Positions 58,468 to 64,000 of a stretch of 64,000 nt of DNA are shown here, piece by piece. The position numbers and the translations under genes are program-made. The DNA comes from JAICJC01 sp963757605. Lineage in GTDB: Bacteria; Actinomycetota; Thermoleophilia; Gaiellales; JAICJC01. Below the pieces are notes generated by a model. It was not told the DNA's origin, made no database searches, and worked only from the letters and a program-made list of their open reading frames with translations. Every line of letters begins with the position of its first letter. Positions within the stretch are counted from its first letter, which is position 1. The stretch is taken from the NCBI GenBank assembly GCA_963757605.1, contig CAVWSF010000004.1:1-64000 (forward strand), written 5' to 3'.

Positions 58468-59754
58468 ATGCGAGTGCTCTTGGTGGGATCCGGCGGTCGC
58501 GAGCATGCGCTTGCATGGAAGCTGGCCCAGTCGCCGCGGCTGAGCGAGCTCCATGCCGCGCCCGGGAACCCCGGCATCGGCCGGCTCGCGACGCTTCACC
58601 CGGTGGAGCTCACGGACCTGGAAGGTCTGGCGGCGCTCGCGGCGCGGCTGGCGGTCGACCTGGTCGTCGTCGGGCCGGAGGCGCCGCTCGCGGCCGGGCT
58701 CGCCGACCGGATCGCCGACGTCGGGGTGCGGTGCTTCGGACCCACGGCGGCCGCCGCCCGGCTGGAGAGCTCGAAGGCGTTCGCCAAGGGCGTCATGCAG
58801 GCCGCCGGCGTGCCGACCGCCCGCGCGGTCGTGTGCGACACCGTGGCTGCCGCCCAGGCGGCGATCGCCGAGATGGGCGGCCGGGTCGTGATCAAGGCCG
58901 ACGGCCTCGCCGCAGGCAAGGGCGTGACCGTCTGCGACTCAGCCGCCGACGCGCAGGCCGCCGCCGAGGGCTGCCTGGTCGAGGGCGACTTCGGCACGGC
59001 CGGCCGGCGCGTGCTCGTCGAGGAGCGGATGGAGGGCGAGGAGCTGTCGCTGCTTGCGCTGTGCGACGGCGAGCGCGTGCTCCCGCTCGCTCCCGCCCGC
59101 GACCACAAGCGGGCCCTGGACGGTGACGCCGGCCCCAACACCGGCGGCATGGGCGCGTTCTCGCCCGTCCCGGACGTCGGCGCCGATCTGGTGGAGGAGA
59201 TCCTGGCGACCGTGCACAGGCCCGCCGTGAACGAGCTGGCGCGGCTCGGGACGCCGTTTCGCGGGTGCCTCTACGCCGGGCTCATGCTGACGGCGGCCGG
59301 CCCGCGCGTGATCGAGTTCAACGTGCGCTTCGGCGACCCGGAGGCCCAGGTCATCCTGCCCCGCCTCGACGCCGACCTGCTCGACCTGCTCGACCGGACC
59401 GCGACCGGGTCGCTGGCCGGCGCAGCCGCACCCGGCACGGCCGAGGCCTGCGTCAGCGTCGTGATGGCCGCCGAGGGGTACCCCGAGGCGCCCGTCGCCG
59501 GAGGGCCGATCTCGGGCCTGCCCGCCGCCGAGGCGCTCGAGGACGTCACGGTGTTCCACGCCGGAACGGCCGAGAGCGCCGGCACTCTGGTCGCCGCCGG
59601 CGGCCGCGTCCTCAATGTGACAGCCTGCGGCCGCGACTTCGCCGAGGCGCGCCGGCGTGCCTATGCGGCCGTCGGCCTGATCAACCTGGAGGGAAGCATG
59701 CACCGCACCGACATCGCCCTTCGGGCCGAACGCATGGAGCACGTGCATGCCTGA
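58468..59754 (+). CDS. purD: Phosphoribosylamine-glycine ligase
   Basis: 428 residues. MRVLLVGSGGREHALAWKLA, APGNPGIGRLA, VVIKADGLAAGKGVTVCDSA and GPNTGGMGAFSP, RVIEFNVRFGDPEAQVILPR give the ATP-grasp GAR synthetase. Second step of purine synthesis. Leaderless promoter likely. Overlaps purE by eight bases. Confidence 0.97.
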   Translation: MRVLLVGSGGREHALAWKLAQSPRLSELHAAPGNPGIGRLATLHPVELTDLEGLAALAARLAVDLVVVGPEAPLAAGLADRIADVGVRCFGPTAAAARLESSKAFAKGVMQAAGVPTARAVVCDTVAAAQAAIAEMGGRVVIKADGLAAGKGVTVCDSAADAQAAAEGCLVEGDFGTAGRRVLVEERMEGEELSLLALCDGERVLPLAPARDHKRALDGDAGPNTGGMGAFSPVPDVGADLVEEILATVHRPAVNELARLGTPFRGCLYAGLMLTAAGPRVIEFNVRFGDPEAQVILPRLDADLLDLLDRTATGSLAGAAAPGTAEACVSVVMAAEGYPEAPVAGGPISGLPAAEALEDVTVFHAGTAESAGTLVAAGGRVLNVTACGRDFAEARRRAYAAVGLINLEGSMHRTDIALRAERMEHVHA

Positions 59755-60232
59755 GCCCGCCCCCGCCCCCGAGGTCAAGCACCTCTGGGCCGAGCTCGAG
59801 ACCGACGGCCCGCAGGTCGGGATCCTGATGGGGTCGGAGTCCGACAAGGAGGTCATGCAGGCCGCTGCCGACGAGCTACTCGAGCGGGCGATCACCTTCG
59901 AGATGAAGGTGCTCTCGGCCCACCGCGATCCGCGCGGCGTGGCCGAGTACGCCTCGACGGCGGCGCTTCGGGGCGTGCGCGTCATCATCGCCGGCGCGGG
60001 CAAGGCGGCCGCGCTTCCGGGCGTCATCGCCGCCTACACGGAGCTGCCGGTGATCGGCGTGCCGATGAGGACGTCGGACCTGGGCGGGATGGACTCCCTG
60101 CTCTCGATCGTGCAGATGCCCTCCGGCGTGCCGGTCGCGTGCATGGCGATCAACGGCGCCAGAAACGCCGCGATCTACGCAGCCAAGATCCTGGCCCAGG
60201 GCCAGGCGCCGCCGCCCGACTCCGGCCTGTAG
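59747..60232 (+). CDS. purE: 5-(carboxyamino)imidazole ribonucleotide mutase
   Basis: 161 residues. VGILMGSESDKEVMQAAADE, MKVLSAHRDPRGVAEYA (His59), and LPVIGVPMRTSDLGGMDSLL, IVQMPSGVPVACMAI identify PurE, which moves the carboxylate of N5-CAIR to carbon 4. The usual GAGGAAHLPG loop reads GAGKAAALPG, so the second conserved His is Ala89, and AHRTP is AHRDP. An N-terminal extension of about 20 residues is present. Function as a mutase is likely but these changes deserve notice. Confidence 0.9.
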   Translation: MPEPAPAPEVKHLWAELETDGPQVGILMGSESDKEVMQAAADELLERAITFEMKVLSAHRDPRGVAEYASTAALRGVRVIIAGAGKAAALPGVIAAYTELPVIGVPMRTSDLGGMDSLLSIVQMPSGVPVACMAINGARNAAIYAAKILAQGQAPPPDSGL

Positions 60233-60241
60233 CGGACCGCG

Positions 60242-60269
60242 GAAAGGCCCGGCCGAGGCCGGGCCTTTC
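60242..60269 (+). terminator. Hairpin terminator after purDE
   Basis: GAAAGGCCCGGCC and GGCCGGGCCTTTC are perfect 13-bp arms with a 2-base centre, ten bases after the purE stop. No T run beyond the stem. It also lies downstream of the minus-strand gene at 60289, so it may stop both. Confidence 0.75.
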
Positions 60270-60288
60270 GCGTGTGGCTGCGCGCCGC

Positions 60289-60690
60289 TCAGGCCAGCTG
60301 GCCGCGGCGGCGGAAGCCGACGCCGGCGGCGAGGGTCAGCATGGCGAGGCCGGCGATACCGGCGCCGATCGCGGCGGCAGTCCAGTCGAAGCCGTTCCCG
60401 GACGAGTCGGGGACATTGACCGGAGTGCTGCGGATCTTCAGGATCTGCGGCTGCGGCACCGGGTTGGCGAGCGGCCTGTCGCCGGTGGTGACAACGACCG
60501 CACCGGTGTCACGGTGCAGGCCCTGCGTGCTGTAGGTGTTGAAGTCCTGGGTCGACTGCACGCTCGGGCTCACGACGCCGGAGCCGCCGAACTGGCCGCT
60601 TTCGAGCTTGGCCTGCGCGGCCGGCGAGACGAGCGCGAGCGCGGCAAGCGCCACGACGGTGGTGGGGATGATGCGGGTGATACGAAACAT
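60289..60690 (-). CDS. Secreted protein with a C-terminal membrane tail, paralog 1
   Basis: 133 residues. A signal peptide (IIPTTVVALAALALVSPAAQA) and a mature region with VQSTQDFNTYSTQGLHRDTG, VVVTTGDRPLANPVPQ. The C-terminus PDSSGNGFDWTAAAIGAGIA is followed by a hydrophobic helix and a basic end (GFRRRGQLA), the layout of a sorting or anchoring signal. Close paralog of the next minus-strand gene, with a nearly identical leader (GGAGAGCCAG before ATG). Function unknown. Confidence 0.75.
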   Translation of the reverse strand: MFRITRIIPTTVVALAALALVSPAAQAKLESGQFGGSGVVSPSVQSTQDFNTYSTQGLHRDTGAVVVTTGDRPLANPVPQPQILKIRSTPVNVPDSSGNGFDWTAAAIGAGIAGLAMLTLAAGVGFRRRGQLA

Positions 60691-60789
60691 CTGGCTCTCC
60701 TCCTCAGGAACGAACAGATGCCCACAGGACGGCGCGGGCGGCCGTGGTCTTCCACCGGGGCGACCGATACGACCGTGGCGGACCAGCCC

Positions 60790-60830
60790 GAAAGGGGCCC
60801 GGCCGTGGGAGGTGATGGCCGGACCCCTTC
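60790..60830 (-). terminator. Hairpin terminator between the paralogous secreted-protein genes
   Basis: On the plus strand GAAAGGGGCCCGGCC pairs with GGCCGGACCCCTTC over 14 bases with one bulge and one mismatch, around a 12-base loop, about 20 bases beyond the stop of the minus-strand gene 60852-61361. Suggests the two paralogs are separate units. Confidence 0.6.
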
Positions 60831-60851
60831 AGGTGTTGGCTGCCCTTCGGC

Positions 60852-61361
60852 TCAGGCGGCCAGCTGCCCGCGGCGGCGGAAGCCGAAGCCGATCGTCAGC
60901 ATCAGGAGGCTGACGAGGCCGGCGCCGATCGCGGCCGCAGTCCAGTCGAAGCCGTTCCCGGACGAGTCAGGGACGTTGACCGGGGTCTTGGAGATCGTGT
61001 CGACGGGAACATGCACCGTGCTCGCGTGCATGAGGCCGGCGCTCAGAGTCGTCGGGAGCTGCACCGGGTTCGCGAGCGGCATGTCGCCGGTCGTGACGAC
61101 GCTGGAGCCGGTGTCGCGATGCAGGGCCTGAACGTCGTAGGTGTTGAAGTCCTGCGTCGACTGCACGCTCGAGCTCGCGACCGCTGCGCCGGACTGCTGC
61201 TCGGCGTTCGCGGCCTGGACCGACTGCACGATCGGGCTGACGCCGTTCGGGCCGCCGCCCAGACCTGCGGTCATGGGCTTGGCCTGCGCACCAGGTGCGA
61301 CGAGCGCGAGGGCGGCGATGGTCAGGACGGTCGTCGGGACGATACGGGTCATGCGGAACAT
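60852..61361 (-). CDS. Secreted protein with a C-terminal membrane tail, paralog 2
   Basis: 169 residues from ATG 61361. Signal peptide (IVPTTVLTIAALALVAPGAQA), the shared block VQSTQDFNTYDVQALHRDTG and VVTTGDMPLANPVQ, and the shared tail PDSSGNGFDWTAAAIGAGLV, then a helix and GFRRRGQLAA. It has about 35 extra residues in two places compared with paralog 1. Upstream leader (AACGAACAGATG on the plus strand) is repeated before both genes. Probably surface-anchored; function unknown. Confidence 0.75.
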   Translation of the reverse strand: MFRMTRIVPTTVLTIAALALVAPGAQAKPMTAGLGGGPNGVSPIVQSVQAANAEQQSGAAVASSSVQSTQDFNTYDVQALHRDTGSSVVTTGDMPLANPVQLPTTLSAGLMHASTVHVPVDTISKTPVNVPDSSGNGFDWTAAAIGAGLVSLLMLTIGFGFRRRGQLAA

Positions 61362-61463
61362 CTGGCTCTCCTCCTCGGGGAACGAACAGATGTGCACAAG
61401 ACGCGCTCCGGGGTGGTTCTCTTCCCCCGGTGGTCAGATGCAGGGAGCCGCCGAGCGATCATC

Positions 61464-61469
61464 TAGAGT
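61464..61469 (+). promoter_or_regulatory. -10 element for leaderless purB transcript
   Basis: TAGAGT ends nine bases before the TTG start at 61479. No ribosome binding site is visible, so a leaderless or nearly leaderless mRNA is likely. Confidence 0.4.
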
Positions 61470-61478
61470 GGGGCCAGA

Positions 61479-62789
61479 TTGATCGCCCGCTATACCCGTT
61501 CCGCCATGGGCGCCGTCTGGTCGGACGAGCGCCGTTTCACTCGGTGGCTGGACGTCGAGATCGCGGCGATGGCGGCCTGGGCGGAGCTGGGAGTCGTGCC
61601 GCCCGAGGCCGTCGCCGCGGTGCGCAAGCGGGCCCGGGTCGACGTCGCCCGGATCGGCGAGATCGAGGACCGCACCCACCACGACGTGCTCGCGTTCACC
61701 GAGTCGGTGGCGGAGCAGGTCGGCGAGGATGCGCGCTGGTTTCACTACGGGCTCACGTCCTCGGACGTCGTCGACACGGCGCTCGCGCTCCAGCTCGGCG
61801 ACGCCGGCCGGCTCCTCCTCGACGGCGTCGACGCCGTGGACGCGGCGCTCCTGACGCGGGCCATGGAGCTCCGCCGGGTGCCGACGATCGGGCGCACCCA
61901 CGGCGTGCACGCCGAGCCGACCACGTTCGGCCTGAAGCTGCTCGGGTGGCTCATGGAGCTCCGCCGCGGGCGGGCGCGGCTCGAGGCAGCGTTCGCGGGC
62001 GTCCGCGCCGGCAAGCTCTCAGGTGCAGTCGGCGCCTACGCGAACACCGATCCCCGGGTCGAGGAGTCGGCGCTCCAGGCGCTCGGGCTCGACCGCGAGC
62101 CGGTCGCCACCCAGGTCGTCGCCCGCGACCGGCACGCCGCGCTCCTGGCGGCGATCGCCGGAATGGGCGCGACGCTCGAGCGGTTCGCGCTCGAGGTCCG
62201 GCACCTCCAGCGGACGGAGGTGCGCGAGGCGTTCGAGCCGTTCGCCAAGGGCCAGAAGGGCTCGTCGGCCATGCCCCACAAGCGAAACCCGATCGTCGCC
62301 GAGCGCATCTGCGGCCTGGCCCGGATCCTGCGCGCGAACGCGCTCGTCGGCTTCGAGGACGTGGCCCTCTGGCACGAGCGCGACATCTCGCACTCCTCCG
62401 CCGAGCGGGTCGTCCTGCCCGACTCCACGATCGCGCTCGACTACATGCTCGACCGCGCCCGCTGGCTGATCGAAGGGCTCGAGGTCGACCCGGCCCGCAT
62501 GCTGCGGAACCTCGAGGCCTCCCACGGGCTCGTGTTCTCGGGCCGGGTGCTCCTGCGGCTGGTCGAGTCGGGCCTCTCCCGCGAGGACGCCTATGCCGTG
62601 GTGCAGCGAAACGCGCTGCGGGCCTGGGACGAGGAGCGGCCGCTGCGCGAGCTCCTCGAGGCCGATCCCGGCGCGGCCGCGTTGACCCCGTCCGCGCTGG
62701 ATGAGATCTTCGATCTCGAGTCGTTCCTGGTGCACGTCGACGAGATCTTCGACCGTACGCTCACAACCGCCGAGGTGGCCCATGTCTGA
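61479..62789 (+). CDS. purB: Adenylosuccinate lyase
   Basis: 436 residues from TTG 61479, which gives the family start MIARYTRSAMGAVWSDERRF. YGLTSSDVVDTALALQL, GRTHGVHAEPTTFGLKLLGW and the signature SSAMPHKRNPIVAERICGLA are present. Cleaves SAICAR and adenylosuccinate, two purine steps. Overlaps purC by eight bases, first gene of purBCSQ. Confidence 0.97.
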   Translation: MIARYTRSAMGAVWSDERRFTRWLDVEIAAMAAWAELGVVPPEAVAAVRKRARVDVARIGEIEDRTHHDVLAFTESVAEQVGEDARWFHYGLTSSDVVDTALALQLGDAGRLLLDGVDAVDAALLTRAMELRRVPTIGRTHGVHAEPTTFGLKLLGWLMELRRGRARLEAAFAGVRAGKLSGAVGAYANTDPRVEESALQALGLDREPVATQVVARDRHAALLAAIAGMGATLERFALEVRHLQRTEVREAFEPFAKGQKGSSAMPHKRNPIVAERICGLARILRANALVGFEDVALWHERDISHSSAERVVLPDSTIALDYMLDRARWLIEGLEVDPARMLRNLEASHGLVFSGRVLLRLVESGLSREDAYAVVQRNALRAWDEERPLRELLEADPGAAALTPSALDEIFDLESFLVHVDEIFDRTLTTAEVAHV

Positions 62790-63690
62790 GACGAGCACGC
62801 TGCACGACCTCCACGAGGCGTCGGGGAAGGTCCGCGAGATGTACGGGTTCGGCAGCCGTCTGCTGATGGTCGCGTCCGACCGCATGTCGGCCTTCGACGT
62901 CGTCCTGCCGACGCCGATCCCCGACAAGGGGCGCGTGCTCACCGGCCTCTCGAAGTTCTGGTTCGGACGCACCGAGGGGATCGTCCCTAACCACCTCATC
63001 ACGACCGACCTCGGCGCCTACCCGCCGGAGGCGCAGGGCGCGCCCGACCTGGCGGGGCGCTCGATGCTCGTGAACCGGCTGACGATGATGCCGATCGAGT
63101 GCGTCGTCCGCGGCTATCTCGTGGGGTCGGGCTGGAAGGACTACCAGCGCACCGGCACCGTCTGCGGCCACAGCCTGCCGGACGGCATGGTCGAGGCCCA
63201 GAAGCTGCCGAAGCCGATCTTCACGCCCTCGACCAAGGCGACCGACGGCCATGACCAGAACATCGACCGCAACGCGGGCGTCCTGCTGGTCGGCGAGGAG
63301 CGGTTCGACCGCCTAGCCGCGCTCTCGATCGAGATCTACTCGGCGGCGGCCGAGTACGCGCTCGAGCGCGGCATCATCATCGCCGACACCAAGTTCGAGT
63401 TCGGCGAGGACGAGACCGGCCGGATCGTGCTCGGAGACGAGGCGCTCACGCCCGACTCGTCGCGGTTCTGGCCGGCCGACGAGTACGCCACCGGCGGCTC
63501 GCCGCCCTCCTACGACAAGCAGTACGTGCGCGATTGGCTCGAGACGCTCGACTGGGACAAGACGCCGCCGGGCCCGGCCATCCCCGACGAGGTCGTCGCC
63601 GGCACGCGCGCCCGCTACGTGGAGGCCTACGAGCGCCTGACCGGCGGCTCGTTCGACGCGTACATGGCCGCGTCCGGGGTGGGCCGGTGA
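62782..63690 (+). CDS. purC: SAICAR synthase
   Basis: 302 residues. ASGKVREMYGFGSRLLMVAS, DRMSAFDVVLPTPIPDKGRV, ECVVRGYLVGSGWKDYQRTG and IADTKFEFGEDETGRIVLGD are diagnostic. Joins CAIR and aspartate with ATP. The long form typical of many actinobacteria and fungi. Overlaps purS (GTGA). Confidence 0.97.
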   Translation: MSETSTLHDLHEASGKVREMYGFGSRLLMVASDRMSAFDVVLPTPIPDKGRVLTGLSKFWFGRTEGIVPNHLITTDLGAYPPEAQGAPDLAGRSMLVNRLTMMPIECVVRGYLVGSGWKDYQRTGTVCGHSLPDGMVEAQKLPKPIFTPSTKATDGHDQNIDRNAGVLLVGEERFDRLAALSIEIYSAAAEYALERGIIIADTKFEFGEDETGRIVLGDEALTPDSSRFWPADEYATGGSPPSYDKQYVRDWLETLDWDKTPPGPAIPDEVVAGTRARYVEAYERLTGGSFDAYMAASGVGR

Positions 63691-63920
63691 GGGTGACGGT
63701 CACCGTCCGGCCCCGCGACGGCATCCTCGACCCGCAGGGCGAGGCGCTGCGGCGGTCGTTGACGGGGCTCGGCTATTCCGTCAGCGACGTCCGCGCCGGC
63801 AAGGTCTTCGACCTCGAGCTGGAGGCGGCCGACGAGGCCGACGCCCGCCGGATCGCCGACGAGATCTCCGAGCGCGTGCTCTCGAACCCGCTCATCGAGG
63901 ACTACCAGGTGGGCGCATGA
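63687..63920 (+). CDS. purS: Phosphoribosylformylglycinamidine synthase subunit PurS
   Basis: 77 residues from GTG 63687. VTVRPRDGILDPQGEALRRS and GYSVSDVRAGKVFDLELEA are the PurS fold. Small subunit that bridges PurL and PurQ in FGAM synthase. ATGA overlap with purQ. Confidence 0.95.
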   Translation: MRVTVTVRPRDGILDPQGEALRRSLTGLGYSVSDVRAGKVFDLELEAADEADARRIADEISERVLSNPLIEDYQVGA

Positions 63921-64000
63921 CCCGGGTCGGCGTGCTCGTCTTCCCGGGGTCGTGCGATGACCGCGATGCACTGCGGGCCGTCGAGCTGCTGGGCGCCGAG
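63917..64000 (+). CDS. purQ: Phosphoribosylformylglycinamidine synthase subunit PurQ (partial)
   Basis: The first 28 residues, MTRVGVLVFPGSCDDRDALR and on, are the start of PurQ, the glutaminase subunit; the rest lies beyond the window. ATGA overlap with purS. Confidence 0.9.
   Translation, partial: MTRVGVLVFPGSCDDRDALRAVELLGAE

Noticed and set aside
1..64000. CRISPR array, prophage, integrase or insertion sequence
   Set aside because: I saw no regularly spaced direct repeats, no cas genes, no transposase, no phage structural genes and no rRNA.

Overview
The window is a high-GC (about 70 percent by eye), GTG-rich actinobacterial chromosome segment. The ribosomal/replication block rpsF-ssb-rpsR-rplI-dnaB-purA, an S18 with a Cys-x2-Cys pair, many apparently leaderless genes, and two small secreted proteins ending in a GFDWTAAAIGAG-type tail point to Actinomycetota, most likely class Thermoleophilia (Gaiellales or Solirubrobacterales). 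That placement is inference from gene content, not from a 16S gene; there is no rRNA here.

Layout. 1-4.2 kb: an accessory-looking stretch with a frameshifted methyltransferase, an ECF sigma factor with a zinc-finger anti-sigma factor, two broken SRPBCC genes and a TfoX-like protein. 4.28-9.4 kb: a selenocysteine tRNA, a proline-rich membrane protein, then rpsF, ssb (behind a LexA-type box), rpsR, rplI, dnaB and purA. 9.4-19.9 kb: a cyclase-ATPase-TPR regulator, a multiply frameshifted dimethylglycine/sarcosine dehydrogenase-like gene, a HAD phosphatase, a PabB-like enzyme, a phosphotransferase, a rhodanese and an AEC transporter. 20.0-25.0 kb: a glutamine-synthetase-like gene followed by three glutamate-synthase-like subunits and an unknown gene. 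25.0-44.0 kb: peptidase, transporters, an IclR-regulated FAD oxidoreductase, a GGDEF/EAL protein, an amino acid permease, an acyl-CoA dehydrogenase, a proton antiporter, an ammonium transporter followed by four tiny genes, and a GAF/PucR-type regulator. 44.1-57.1 kb: the main catabolic locus. 57.2-64 kb: a cupin gene, a broken USP gene, purD-purE, two paralogous secreted proteins, then purB-purC-purS-purQ.

How the genes work together. The 44.1-57.1 kb locus reads as a full N-methylglutamate pathway for methylamine oxidation: a GmaS-type ligase, three N-methylglutamate synthase-like subunits (mgsABC), four N-methylglutamate dehydrogenase/heterotetrameric sarcosine oxidase-like subunits, then formate-tetrahydrofolate ligase and a methenyl-tetrahydrofolate cyclohydrolase to carry the released C1 unit towards formate. 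A second synthetase + mgsABC-like set at 20-25 kb lacks the dehydrogenase subunits. The ammonium transporter at 39.7 kb and the PucR-like regulator at 42.0 kb sit next to the main locus and could import and sense the amine or ammonium. Other demethylase-like flavoproteins (13-15 kb, 27-28 kb) fit a methylated-amine lifestyle. The tRNA-Sec shows that the organism can decode UGA as selenocysteine; a selenocysteine formate dehydrogenase elsewhere is a natural but unseen partner.

The oddest structures are a 77-nt three-armed palindromic element read in frame through the mgdD/soxG gene, and a GGGGTCTGACCCC-type palindrome read in frame through the pabB-like gene, with a diverged copy beside a broken USP gene. 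Several genes carry single-base indels in short G or C runs, so part of the apparent decay may be assembly error.
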